From DATAEE01 sp036258175 (lineage in GTDB: Bacteria; Acidobacteriota; Vicinamibacteria; Vicinamibacterales; 2-12-FULL-66-21), in the NCBI GenBank assembly GCA_036258175.1, contig DATAEE010000327.1:1-33094 (forward strand): a stretch of 33,094 nt of DNA, written 5' to 3'. A model generated the notes under the pieces. It ran no database searches, was not told where the DNA came from, and saw only the letters and a program-made list of their open reading frames with translations. This document shows positions 13,854-21,923 of the stretch, piece by piece. The position numbers were made by a program, and so were the translations under genes. Within the stretch, counting starts at the first letter, position 1, and each line of letters opens with the position of its first letter.

Positions 13854-16253
13854 TCAGAGCGAGCGCAGCGCGATGAGTGGATCCACCCGCGACGCCCGCA
13901 GCGCCGGGCCGATGCACGCGGCGATGACAACCACGCATTCGAGCAGCGCGACTGCGAGATAGGTCATCGGGTTCAGGACGTCGACCCCGATGAAGGCAAC
14001 CCGAGCCAGGCGCGCGACCCCCGCCGCGAGCACGGTGCCTCCGATCAGTCCCGGCAGCAGCATGGCCACGCTGCTTTTGAGGACATCGACAACGAGATTG
14101 CGTGGGGTGGCGCCCATCGAGACCCGGACGCCGAACTCCTTCAGCCGCCGGTTCACGCCGTGAACGACCACCCCGGCGAGTCCGACCGTTGCAAGGACGA
14201 GCGCGAGCACGCCGCAAATGGAGAAAAGCCAGCTCACCGTGCGGAACGGCCACAACTGGACGGCCATTCGCTCTCGCATCGTCTTGACCGCTACCATCGA
14301 CACGTTCGGATCGAGATCCTGCGCTGTTTCGGCGAGCGGTCGAACGACCGCCTCAGGGGCGCCCGTCGTTCGAGCCACGACGCTCAACATGCCTTCGAGC
14401 CGCTCCCGGTCCAGCGGAACGTAGAGCGTCGGCGCTTCCCGATCGAGGCCCCGCGTGTGCGTCTTTGCGGTGATGCCGATTATCGTGACCGTGGCGCCGC
14501 GTTCGCCGATCGTCAGCGTCTCACCGAGCCCGCGCCCCTCGGGCCAGTGCTGCCGCGCGAGCGGCTGGTTGATGATCACTTCGTTCGGCGCGCCGCCCGG
14601 TTCGAATTCGCGCCCGGCGATCATCGCGATTCCCATCGTCTTGAAATACCCGGGCCCGACAGCCATCGTCGCGTACTTCGGACAGGCGTCCGGCTCGCAT
14701 CGCGCGCCGCCCGACGACACGACGGTGAGTTGTTCGAATCCGATGAAGAACGGAACGCGGTCGGCTACGGCGGCGGTCGTCACGCCGGGCAGTGCCCGTA
14801 CGCGTGCGACGAGCGCGTCGAGGTAGCGCTCGGTTCGGTCAGAGTCGTATCCGTGAGACGCTGGCTCGAAGTCAGCGATGACGAGGTGGTCCTTGTCGAA
14901 GCCCAGGTCTGCGAGCGAGAGGCTGCCATACGTCTGCGCAAGCAGGATTGCCAGCGCGAGAAACGCGGTCGAACCGGCGACCTGAGCTCCCACCAGTCTC
15001 CGCGGAACGCGTGATGGCTTCGCACCGGTCACGCTGCCGCCCTGCGATCCGAGCACGCGTGCGAGGTCCACGCGCGCGGCGGAAATAGCCGGCCATAGTC
15101 CCGGAAGCACGCCCGCGATCAAGACGAGGACGAGAAGAAAGCCCACGATTGTTGCGTCCGGCGTGAGATCGATGTGCTGCGGCTGTTCGATCGGGATGGC
15201 GAACGAGCCGACGAATACCTGGCTCCACTGCGCGACCACGAGGGCGGCGACGCCAGCCAGCACGGCGATCAGAAATCCTTCAGTCAGGGCCAGCCGGACC
15301 AATCGCCCGGTGCCGGCGCCGAGCGCGGCGCGGATGCCCATGTCGCGCTCGCGCTCGACCGCGCGCGCGAGCAGCAGAGTGGCGACGTTGAAGCAGGCGA
15401 GCAGCAGAACGAGCCCGATGATTCCCATCGCGAGCGCCGAGGCGGTCGTCAGGCCCCGGAGCTCGCTGTTGCCTTCGCGGAAGAGACGGAACCGCGCGCT
15501 GCGACGGCGATGGGTGTCCGGCCAGTCGCGCGCCATTGAGGCTACCGCGCTGTCCATGCGGCCTTGCACCTCGGGAACGCTGACGCCCGGTTTCAATCGT
15601 CCCAACAGAAACAGCCACCGTGCATCGCGCTTCCGCAGCGCCGGCGACGTGTTGAAGAGCGAGAGATCGTCGAGCGGCAGCCAGACGTCGGGCGAATAAA
15701 TCCCCGCGGGGCCGGTGAACGAGTCGGCGATCACGCCAGCGACGCTCGCGTCGACGTTGTTGAGCCGCAGCGTGAGGCCGGCGAGCGACGCGGCGTCGAG
15801 CTTCCGCCGCCAGAACCGTTCGCCGATGACGACGGTCGGCCGTCCATCGCGCGCGGGCGCGACGTCGACGCGCCCCGCGACAGCGGGCGCGTCCACCATC
15901 GAAAAGTAACCAGACGACACGAACAGGACCCATGCGGTTTCCGTCGTCTCGCCGTGACGCCACGCGACCGACAGCCGCCCCTCGGCAGCGAGATCCAGCG
16001 CGCCGCCCGTCGCGTCGATAAACCGCCGATACTCCTCGACCGACGCGTACCCGCTTTCGTCTCCCCCGGGGATCGTCGCGATGCGGCCGAGATCGGCGCT
16101 CGAGCGAATCTCCGAGTCCTTGAAGAGCAGCCCGTTCACGACCGTGAACGCGACGGCGTTGACGCCGATGCCGATGGCGAGCGTCAGCACGGCAGTGAGC
16201 GTGAAGACGGGCCGCCGCCACAACTGCCGGATGGAGTGCTTCAGGTCGCGCAC
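13854..16253 (-). CDS. ADOP-type FtsX/MacB-like permease 3
   Basis: A 799-residue inner-membrane permease with a duplicated MacB/FtsX architecture. It lacks the long acidic prefix domain of the other two and begins MRDLKHSIRQLWRRPVFTLTAVLTLAIGIGVNAVAFTVVNGLLF, so the first membrane helix is at about 15-40. The first FtsX block has IIGLVLLLACFNVATLLLARAVERERDMGIRAALGAG. The second half starts near VPRRLVGAQVAGSTAFLALAILLAQ. It ends SRVDPLIALRSL. The GTG start at 16251-16253 has AGGA just upstream at tight spacing. It is divergent from the kinase-BNR gene across 50 bp. It is followed on the same strand, after 94 bp containing a repeat, by the acyltransferase-like gene. Confidence 0.92.
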   Translation of the reverse strand: MRDLKHSIRQLWRRPVFTLTAVLTLAIGIGVNAVAFTVVNGLLFKDSEIRSSADLGRIATIPGGDESGYASVEEYRRFIDATGGALDLAAEGRLSVAWRHGETTETAWVLFVSSGYFSMVDAPAVAGRVDVAPARDGRPTVVIGERFWRRKLDAASLAGLTLRLNNVDASVAGVIADSFTGPAGIYSPDVWLPLDDLSLFNTSPALRKRDARWLFLLGRLKPGVSVPEVQGRMDSAVASMARDWPDTHRRRSARFRLFREGNSELRGLTTASALAMGIIGLVLLLACFNVATLLLARAVERERDMGIRAALGAGTGRLVRLALTEGFLIAVLAGVAALVVAQWSQVFVGSFAIPIEQPQHIDLTPDATIVGFLLVLVLIAGVLPGLWPAISAARVDLARVLGSQGGSVTGAKPSRVPRRLVGAQVAGSTAFLALAILLAQTYGSLSLADLGFDKDHLVIADFEPASHGYDSDRTERYLDALVARVRALPGVTTAAVADRVPFFIGFEQLTVVSSGGARCEPDACPKYATMAVGPGYFKTMGIAMIAGREFEPGGAPNEVIINQPLARQHWPEGRGLGETLTIGERGATVTIIGITAKTHTRGLDREAPTLYVPLDRERLEGMLSVVARTTGAPEAVVRPLAETAQDLDPNVSMVAVKTMRERMAVQLWPFRTVSWLFSICGVLALVLATVGLAGVVVHGVNRRLKEFGVRVSMGATPRNLVVDVLKSSVAMLLPGLIGGTVLAAGVARLARVAFIGVDVLNPMTYLAVALLECVVVIAACIGPALRASRVDPLIALRSL

Positions 16254-16303
16254 ATTTCCTCGAAGCGTGGGTGTGATTCTAGATCGTATACTCCGATATC
16301 GAG
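16254..16303. promoter_or_regulatory. Compact divergent promoter between ADOP permease 3 and kinase-BNR gene
   Basis: In 50 bp there are two opposing -10-like hexamers. TATACT on the plus strand (16287-16292) ends 11 bp before the kinase ATG. TAGAAT on the minus strand (plus coordinates 16276-16281) lies 22 bp before the permease GTG. Their binding sites overlap, so expression of the two genes may be mutually exclusive or co-controlled. No clear -35 elements are seen. Confidence 0.45.
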
Positions 16304-18376
16304 ATGGCAGAAGATCCCGTCATCGGCGCATCGCTCGGCCATTACCGCGTGCTGTCGCAAGTCGGCGAAGGCGGGATGGGCACGGTCTACCGCGCGCACG
16401 ACGAAGTCCTCCATCGTGACGTCGCGCTGAAAGCGCTCTCCGACGAGGTCATCGAGCGGCTCGGGAAGGATCACCTTCTGCAGGAAGCGCGGGCTTCCTC
16501 CGCCCTCAATCACCCCAACATCTGTACCGTCTACGAAATCGTCGAAGTCGGCGACGCGTTGTACATTGCGATGGAGCTCGTTGAAGGGAAAACCTTGAGC
16601 GAGCTGATCGGCGGCGCCGGCCTGCCGATCGAATCGGTCCTGCGGTACGGCGCGCAGATCGCCTCCGCGCTCGGTCACGCGCACGGCCGCCGCATCGTTC
16701 ATCACGATCTCAAAAGCTCGAACGTCGTGGTCACTCCTGACGGCCTGGTCAAGGTCCTCGACTTCGGTCTCGCGCGGCGCATGCCGGCCGATGTGCCGGA
16801 CGCGCAGACGATGACGTTTTCGACGCCGTCGGGTCCTCGCGAGGTGAGCGGCACGTTGTCCTACATGGCGCCCGAAGTGCTGCGCGGCGAGGAGGGGGAT
16901 GCCCGCAGCGATCTCTGGGCGCTCGGCGTCGTGCTCTACGAGGCCGCCGCGGGCCAGCTCCCGTTCCGCGGGAAAACGGGCTTCGAAACGACTTCCGCCA
17001 TCCTCAAGGACATGCCGGCGCCGTTGCCGCCACACGTGCCGCCGGGAGTTTGGTCAATCGTTCAGAAGTGCCTCGCGAAAGAACCCGGGCAGCGATATCA
17101 GCAGGTCAGCGAGGTGAAGGCGGCGCTCGAAGCGGTCGAATCAGGTGCGATGACGGGCGCGCAGCCGACGGGCCAGCCCGCCGGCATCACAGTCACCGTG
17201 ATTCGCGGCATGCGCCACCTCCGGGTCGGCCAGGGCGACGTGCTGCTGCTCGTCGGGACGATGAAGGGCGCCTTCCTGCTGCGTTCGACACGCCGGCGTT
17301 CGGGCTGGGACGTGGCCGGCCCGTACTTCCACGGGAACACTGTGTACGCGATGGGGTATGACGGCCGCGCCGGCCGCCATCGGCTGTGGGTGTCGACCAG
17401 CACCTTCTGGGGCACGCTGCTTCGTTCGAGCGACGATTTCGGCCGGAGCTGGACGAACCCGCTGGAAGCGAATGTGAAGTTCCCCCTGGATTGCGGGACG
17501 TCGCTGAAAAACATCTGGCAGATCGGAATGAGCCGTCATGACGACCAGTTGATCTACTGCGGCGTCGAGCCGGCGGCGCTGTTCGAGTCCCGCAACGCAG
17601 GGGAGACGTGGTCGCTCGTCCGCGGGCTGTTCGATCATCCGCATCGTCCGCGCTGGGTGCCCGGCAACGGTGGGCTGACGTTGCACACAATCATCGAAGA
17701 CGCCGTCAATCCGCAGCGGCTCTACGTCGCCATCTCGGCGGGCGGCGTCTACCGGACCGACGATGGCGGCGGAACGTGGAAGGCGGCGAACCGCGGGATC
17801 CGGGTCACGTTCCAGCCGGAGCAATATCCCGAATTCGGCCAGTGCGTCCACAAGGTGGTCGCGCATCCAGGCCGTCCCGAGCGTCTCTTCCTGCAGCACC
17901 ACTGGGGGGTGTATCGATCTGACGATTGCGCCGAGAGCTGGCAGGACATCGGCGCCGGCCTGCCGTCCGATTTCGGGTTTCCGATCGTCATGCACCCGCA
18001 CGATTCCGACTGCGTGTACGTCGTGCCGATCGAATCGGACGAGTTTCGGTGCGCGCCGGAAGGACGCCTCAGAGTCTTCAGGACGCGCAATGCGGGTCGT
18101 TCGTGGGAGCCGCTGTCGAAAGGGCTGCCGCAGAAGGGCGCGTACGAGACCGTTGTGAGAGACGCGATGTCGGCCGACACGCTCGACCCGGTCGGAATCT
18201 ATTTCGGCACCCGGAGTGGACAGTTGTTCGGCTCGAACGACGGCGGCAAGTCCTGGAAACGGATTCTCGGCGGGCTGCCATCGATCGTGTGCGTGAAGAC
18301 GGCGTTCGTTGGCGATCCGCCCTCCAAGGCGAAGGCGGGGAAGCGGAAGAACAAGCGGGCGACTCGGGGTCGGTAA
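16304..18376 (+). CDS. Ser/Thr protein kinase fused to a BNR/Asp-box beta-propeller
   Basis: A 690-residue fusion. Residues about 14-275 are a Hanks-type kinase: glycine loop GEGGMG (21-26), Lys43 in VALK, catalytic Asp135, DFG at 153-155, APE at 189-191 and the SDLWALGVVLYE helix. The catalytic loop reads HHDLKSSN instead of HRDLKxxN, so it is a non-RD kinase. Residues about 310-670 hold six Asp-box-like motifs (SSDDFGRSW, SRNAGETW, TDDGGGTW, SDDCAESW, TRNAGRSW, SNDGGKSW), the mark of a BNR/sialidase-fold propeller. I see no membrane helix between the parts, unlike most acidobacterial kinase-propeller proteins, so it is probably cytosolic. The basic C-terminus (KAKAGKRKNKRATRGR) overlaps the next gene by 1 bp. 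Sialidase catalytic residues are not evident; the propeller is more likely a binding module. Confidence 0.9.
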   Translation: MAEDPVIGASLGHYRVLSQVGEGGMGTVYRAHDEVLHRDVALKALSDEVIERLGKDHLLQEARASSALNHPNICTVYEIVEVGDALYIAMELVEGKTLSELIGGAGLPIESVLRYGAQIASALGHAHGRRIVHHDLKSSNVVVTPDGLVKVLDFGLARRMPADVPDAQTMTFSTPSGPREVSGTLSYMAPEVLRGEEGDARSDLWALGVVLYEAAAGQLPFRGKTGFETTSAILKDMPAPLPPHVPPGVWSIVQKCLAKEPGQRYQQVSEVKAALEAVESGAMTGAQPTGQPAGITVTVIRGMRHLRVGQGDVLLLVGTMKGAFLLRSTRRRSGWDVAGPYFHGNTVYAMGYDGRAGRHRLWVSTSTFWGTLLRSSDDFGRSWTNPLEANVKFPLDCGTSLKNIWQIGMSRHDDQLIYCGVEPAALFESRNAGETWSLVRGLFDHPHRPRWVPGNGGLTLHTIIEDAVNPQRLYVAISAGGVYRTDDGGGTWKAANRGIRVTFQPEQYPEFGQCVHKVVAHPGRPERLFLQHHWGVYRSDDCAESWQDIGAGLPSDFGFPIVMHPHDSDCVYVVPIESDEFRCAPEGRLRVFRTRNAGRSWEPLSKGLPQKGAYETVVRDAMSADTLDPVGIYFGTRSGQLFGSNDGGKSWKRILGGLPSIVCVKTAFVGDPPSKAKAGKRKNKRATRGR

Positions 18377-18657
18377 TGCCGGTCACGTTTTACGTTACGG
18401 CCGCATTGCGTCCCTTGACCGGAGGACGCGAGCAGATCGAGATCGCAGGTTGTCCGGCGACGGTGGGCGCCGCGCTCGAGGCGCTCTGGACGGTATGTCC
18501 CGGGCTTCGCGATCGCGTCGCCACGGAGCAGGGCGAGATCCGCGAGCACGTCAACGTGTTCGTCGGTGATGAGAACGTCCGGTTCACCGGCGGCCTTACC
18601 ACGCCCGTGCCGGATGGCGCCGAGATCTCCATCTTCCACGCCGTCTCCGGCGGGTGA
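18376..18657 (+). CDS. MoaD/ThiS-type ubiquitin-like protein with C-terminal Gly-Gly
   Basis: A 93-residue beta-grasp protein. Its N-terminus VTFYVTAALRPLTGG is followed by a helix containing ATVGAALEALWTVCPGLRDRV, the HVNVFVGDENVRFTGGLTTPVPDGAEISIFHAVSGG end, and a bare di-glycine terminus. Members are adenylated by E1-like enzymes at the terminal glycine and carry sulfur (molybdopterin, thiamin, cysteine pathways) or act as protein modifiers such as the archaeal SAMPs. No Moa, Thi or E1 gene is nearby. The start codon overlaps the kinase stop (TAATG), so translation is coupled to the kinase-BNR protein. That points to a partner role with the propeller rather than cofactor biosynthesis. Confidence 0.85.
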   Translation: MPVTFYVTAALRPLTGGREQIEIAGCPATVGAALEALWTVCPGLRDRVATEQGEIREHVNVFVGDENVRFTGGLTTPVPDGAEISIFHAVSGG

Positions 18658-18700
18658 TCGTCACGAGAGGAGTCGCAGCCATGTGGTCCGCCGTTTCGCA

Positions 18701-18943
18701 CGCGCCGCGCTCGGCGCGGTTCGTGGAGACATCTTCCGCATGGTGATCGGCGGCGGACTGAAGATGGCGATGGTCGGGATCGCTCTGGGCGCGGTCGCGG
18801 TCGTCACCTCGGTGTGGTTTCTGGCACGAGCCTTCCGCTTCCCTGAGCTCGGTTGGTCCCCGTTCGTCACCGCGACGGCGATCGTGGCCGGCATCGCCGG
18901 GCTCGCTTCATTCTTTCCCGCGTGGCGCCTACCTGATCTAATA
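18701..18943 (+). pseudogene. C-terminal remnant of an ADOP permease
   Basis: About 80 codons read ALGAVRGDIFRMVIGGGLKMAMVGIALG, then a second helix and a third, ATAIVAGIAGLASFFPAWR. This is the final FtsX three-helix block of an ADOP permease (compare the ALGA-x5-V start of that block in the intact copies). Everything upstream is missing; the frame before it is MoaD antisense noise. The closing RxDPxxALR tail is degraded to RLPDLI. It therefore looks like the stump of a deleted fourth permease. It sits between the MoaD-like gene and the peroxiredoxin and retains no plausible start codon with a ribosome site. Confidence 0.65.
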
Positions 18944-18972
18944 ATCGGGATACCCCGTCAGCACGGAGGAGG
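18939..18972 (+). promoter_or_regulatory. Putative promoter -10 and strong ribosome site of the peroxiredoxin gene
   Basis: TAATAAT at 18939-18945 is an AT-rich -10 candidate in otherwise GC-rich DNA. GGAGGAGG at 18965-18972, 9 bp before ATG 18982, is the strongest Shine-Dalgarno sequence in the window and fits an abundant antioxidant enzyme. No clear -35 is visible. Confidence 0.45.
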
Positions 18973-18981
18973 TTTTGCTCT

Positions 18982-19644
<663 letters not shown>

Positions 19645-19650
19645 TTCGGC

Positions 19651-20049
19651 TTACGGCGATCGCGTCAACCCGACTCCGCCGATCGGTGTCGTGATGATGC
19701 GATCGCCGAACCCCGCGATCATCGGCCGGCCTTTGGCGATCGCCTCCTTCACGGACGGCAACGACAGCGAGGCCTCGTGGCTCGCTTTGTCCTTCCAGAC
19801 TTCGGTAATCCACAGCGCGTTCTCGTCGGCCGGATCCTTGGCGACGACATAACTGAGACAGCCCGGCATCTCCGTCGTGCCGTGAAGCAGGATGTCGACA
19901 AAGGCGTCCCGCTGTCCGGGCACCGTCATCATCTTTCCGATCAGTCCGTACATCTCGCCGCTCCCCTGCGCTCGGGACGCACCGAGCAGCCGGCTGTCGG
20001 CGATCGCCGCGCCTGCGCCCGCCAGAAATTCGCGTCGTCTGATCCGCAT
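19651..20049 (-). CDS. Tat-exported antibiotic biosynthesis monooxygenase (ABM)-domain protein
   Basis: A 132-residue protein. Residues 1-28 are a twin-arginine signal (RRREFLAGAGAA), so it should be folded before export to the periplasm. The mature part (about 32-125) is a single ferredoxin-like ABM domain: MYGLIGKMMTVPGQRDAFVDILL, MPGCLSYVVAKDPADENALWITEVWKDKASHEASL, then VKEAIAKGRPMIAGF. Relatives include quinol monooxygenases and heme-degrading or dimeric alpha-beta barrel enzymes; the substrate is not known. TAGCAT on the minus strand (plus 20056-20061) ends 6 bp before the ATG, so the mRNA may be leaderless. A minus-strand frame from 20065 in another phase is a shadow. Confidence 0.85.
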   Translation of the reverse strand: MRIRRREFLAGAGAAIADSRLLGASRAQGSGEMYGLIGKMMTVPGQRDAFVDILLHGTTEMPGCLSYVVAKDPADENALWITEVWKDKASHEASLSLPSVKEAIAKGRPMIAGFGDRIITTPIGGVGLTRSP

Positions 20050-20146
20050 CCGGGGATGCTAGCAAGGCATGAATCTGTTCCGCAAATGCGAACGATGCGC
20101 GAACGATATTTCCTGGTCGTTACACCCAGCTGCTAGGCTGGTTGAC

Positions 20147-20959
20147 ATGACGGTTCCCAAGCACTTTCTCGTCGCGTCCGATTTCGACCAGACGCTCAGC
20201 TTCAACGATTCCGGGTCCATCCTGAGCGAGCTGATCGGCGCGTCCCGGTTCCAGGACAAGGTCGACGGCCTCGCCGGCACCAATCTCGTTCAGCAGGGCG
20301 GCGAGCTGGCCTATCTCATTCGCCACGATCCGGAGTTCCGCGGCGTTCGGCGCGAGCATCTCGAAGAGACCGGACGTCGCGTGCGCCTGCGGAACAACAT
20401 TCCCGCGCTCGTCGAGTTCCTCGAGCGCGGCCTCGACGGCTACCGGTTCTCGTTCTTCGTCATCTCCGCTGCGCCGCGTGAAGTCATTCAGTCGGCGCTC
20501 GAAGGGATCGTCGCGCCCGATCATGTGTTCGGGACAGAGCTCGAATACGACGCGTCAGGCGAGGTGCGGTCCATCGTGCGTGTGCCGGCCGGGTACGGCA
20601 AGGTGAGAGTCGTCGAGGAGCTGGAGAGCCGGCTCGGCACGGCGCCGGATCGGACGATTTACATCGGCGACGGCAGCTCCGACGTGCACGTGATGCTCCA
20701 CGTCAACAACCGGAACGGGTTCACGGTTGCCGTGTCGGAGAACACTCAACTTGCGCGTATCGCGAAACGGACAGTGCTGAGCGACAACGCGTTCAGCATC
20801 ATGGTCCCGATACTCGAACAGGTCCTCGGGTGGGGCATTGGCGACATCCGCTCGCTGTTCGAGTCGAACGGCCTGGCGCTGCACGAGTGGGAAAAGGCGC
20901 GGACCGATCGCGTGACCGTGCGGGCGGTTCGCGGAACGTCGGGGGAGGCTGTCGCCTGA
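20147..20959 (+). CDS. HAD-superfamily phosphatase (PSP-like, HAD-IB)
   Basis: A 270-residue cytosolic hydrolase. Motif I is SDFDQT (nucleophile Asp12, acid/base Asp14), motif II is the Ser of FFVISAAP, and motif III/IV is YIGDGSSDVHVM. A helical cap of about 90 residues lies between motifs I and II, as in phosphoserine phosphatase-like enzymes. The substrate is a phosphomonoester but its identity is unknown. The frame is open to ATG 20069. I choose ATG 20147 because the fold starts there and the extra 26 residues look non-coding. TAGGCT at 20134-20139 ends 7 bp upstream, again consistent with a leaderless start. It converges with the lumazine-binding-like gene through a repeat. Confidence 0.88.
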   Translation: MTVPKHFLVASDFDQTLSFNDSGSILSELIGASRFQDKVDGLAGTNLVQQGGELAYLIRHDPEFRGVRREHLEETGRRVRLRNNIPALVEFLERGLDGYRFSFFVISAAPREVIQSALEGIVAPDHVFGTELEYDASGEVRSIVRVPAGYGKVRVVEELESRLGTAPDRTIYIGDGSSDVHVMLHVNNRNGFTVAVSENTQLARIAKRTVLSDNAFSIMVPILEQVLGWGIGDIRSLFESNGLALHEWEKARTDRVTVRAVRGTSGEAVA

Positions 20960-20984
20960 CCGGCACAGGGTGAAAAGTAACGAC

Positions 20985-21079
20985 GCATTGCTGATTGAGG
21001 ATTGGGGATTGGGGAATCTCCAATCGTCAATCGCCAACCCTCAATCAATCGCCAATCGCCAATCCCCAATCGTCAATGC
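20985..21079. repeat. Imperfect palindrome of GATTGGGG-type units between convergent genes
   Basis: A 95-bp element opening with GCATTG (20985-20990) and closing with CAATGC (21074-21079). The left arm consists of GATTG units about 7-8 bp apart; the right arm has the complementary CAATC units (CGCCAATC, CCCCAATC). The arms match at most positions, so the transcript could fold into a long hairpin and end transcription of both flanking convergent genes. The minus-strand lumazine-binding-like gene takes its stop codon (21045-21047) from inside it. Translated, the element gives an IGDW-type peptide. Confidence 0.75.
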
Positions 21080-21548
21080 TGAGTTCGTGCGTGGCCGTGC
21101 CCTTCGGCGGATGGCTCTGCCAGAGAATCTGTACGATCTTCCAGCGTCCGTCGTACTTTCCGAGCAGCATGTAGTCGATACCCCACATTGCTGTCACTTT
21201 GGCGACGGCAGTCTGGTCGAGGACTTCGAGCACGGCGACCTCTTTGATCGTCGTGTCGCGCTTGCCGTCCTTGTTCCAGCTGGCCGTCAGCTTGACAAGC
21301 TGCTCGTACGTCATCGGCGTCTCGGCGTATGGCGTGGCCGCATCCTTCTTGTAGAACCCCCGCTTGACGAGCGAGGGGTGAACGCTTCGCTCGATGCGAT
21401 CCGGTTTGGCCTCGTAGATGCCTTCCACGTAGTCGAGCGCGGCCTGCCGGACCGCCTCCCGGTCGTTAGCCGCGGATTGCGCGGAGGGAATGGCCGGCGC
21501 GGCCGCCATTGCGAGGGCGATCGCCGCCGCGGTGAGCACGCGTGTCAT
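21045..21548 (-). CDS. Secreted lumazine-binding-like (SnoaL/NTF2-fold) protein
   Basis: A 167-residue protein from ATG 21548, preceded by AAGGAGA. Residues 1-23 form a signal peptide (LTAAAIALAMAAAPAIPSAQS), so it is periplasmic. The mature part, NDREAVRQAALDYVEGIYEAKPDRIERSVHPSLVKRGF through VLDQTAVAKVTAMWGIDYMLLGKYDGRWKIVQILWQ, is the NTF2-like cone fold of the putative lumazine-binding family. Function in this family is not established. Family proteins usually end shortly after ILWQ. Here the last 11 residues or so (HELSIDDWGLAIGD) are encoded by the repeat at 20985-21079, so the native stop has been replaced. TATGAT on the minus strand (plus 21572-21577) is a plausible -10. Confidence 0.85.
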   Translation of the reverse strand: MTRVLTAAAIALAMAAAPAIPSAQSAANDREAVRQAALDYVEGIYEAKPDRIERSVHPSLVKRGFYKKDAATPYAETPMTYEQLVKLTASWNKDGKRDTTIKEVAVLEVLDQTAVAKVTAMWGIDYMLLGKYDGRWKIVQILWQSHPPKGTATHELSIDDWGLAIGD

Positions 21549-21621
21549 GGACGTCTCCTTTCCGGAGCCCAATCATACGCGGACCGCGGCTCAAAGGCAG
21601 CCGCGGGTTTTGCTGATCAAA

Positions 21622-21887
21622 ATAGCCACGGATAACACGGATTTCACGGATCAAGATAGCCACGGATGGCACGGATTTCACGGATGGGTGATTGTTCTCG
21701 TTCTTCACGGCCGCAGATTCACGCAGATAAACGCAGATGAAGAAGTCGACGGGAGTCAGGATCTGCGTGCCGAGCATCGCGCCTGGCGGCGCGACTGAGC
21801 GTGCGTCCTCCGTTGATCTGCGGTTGTTTTTGTCCGTGTCATCCGCGTAATCCGTGGTTCGTGGTGATCCGCGCAATCCGTGGCTAT
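21622..21887. repeat. Inverted-repeat-bounded element built from CACGGAT and CGCAGAT units
   Basis: The outer ends are a perfect 12-bp inverted pair: ATAGCCACGGAT (21622-21633) and ATCCGTGGCTAT (21876-21887). Inside the left end are further CACGGAT copies to about 21685, then CGCAGAT copies (CCGCAGAT at 21711-21718 and two more to 21738). The right half mirrors this, with ATCTGCGG at 21816-21823 and ATCCGNG copies to the end. The order is thus nested and palindromic around a unique core of about 75 bp. No transposase is encoded. It resembles a non-autonomous or REP-like intergenic element. Confidence 0.72.
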
Positions 21888-21918
21888 AATCCGCAGCACC
21901 CCCTTCTTTACCCAGGAG
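21885..21918 (+). promoter_or_regulatory. -10 element at the repeat edge and RBS of the 126-aa gene
   Basis: A consensus TATAAT (21885-21890) begins inside the terminal repeat (its first three bases are shared with GGCTAT). AGGAG at 21914-21918 lies 5 bp before GTG 21924. The -35 position (about 21862-21867, TGGTGA) is poor. The repeat element may therefore have supplied the promoter. Confidence 0.45.
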
Positions 21919-21923
21919 TGTCC

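Larger units (their letters stand above)
21549..21923. other. 375-bp divergent intergenic region filled mainly by a repeat element
   Basis: This gap separates the lumazine-binding-like gene (minus) from the small coiled-coil protein (plus). Apart from a minus-strand -10 candidate and ribosome site at its left edge, it is almost entirely the repeat-rich element described at 21622-21887. It also contains the plus-strand TATAAT at 21885-21890 and the AGGAG ribosome site at 21914-21918. Open frames across it, such as one reaching 21876 on the minus strand, translate the repeats and are not genes. Confidence 0.7.

Noticed and set aside
17193..18639. Several minus-strand frames opposite the kinase-BNR and MoaD-like genes
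   Set aside because: They lack motifs, while the plus strand shows six Asp boxes and a beta-grasp protein.
20985..21740. Possible CRISPR array or tandem-repeat locus
   Set aside because: Units are only 7-10 bp, imperfect, arranged as inverted halves, and lack 30-40-bp unique spacers. No Cas proteins are encoded in the window.
21466..21876. A 136-codon minus-strand open frame
   Set aside because: It translates the CACGGAT/CGCAGAT repeats and the start of the neighbouring gene in a wrong frame, so it is not a gene.
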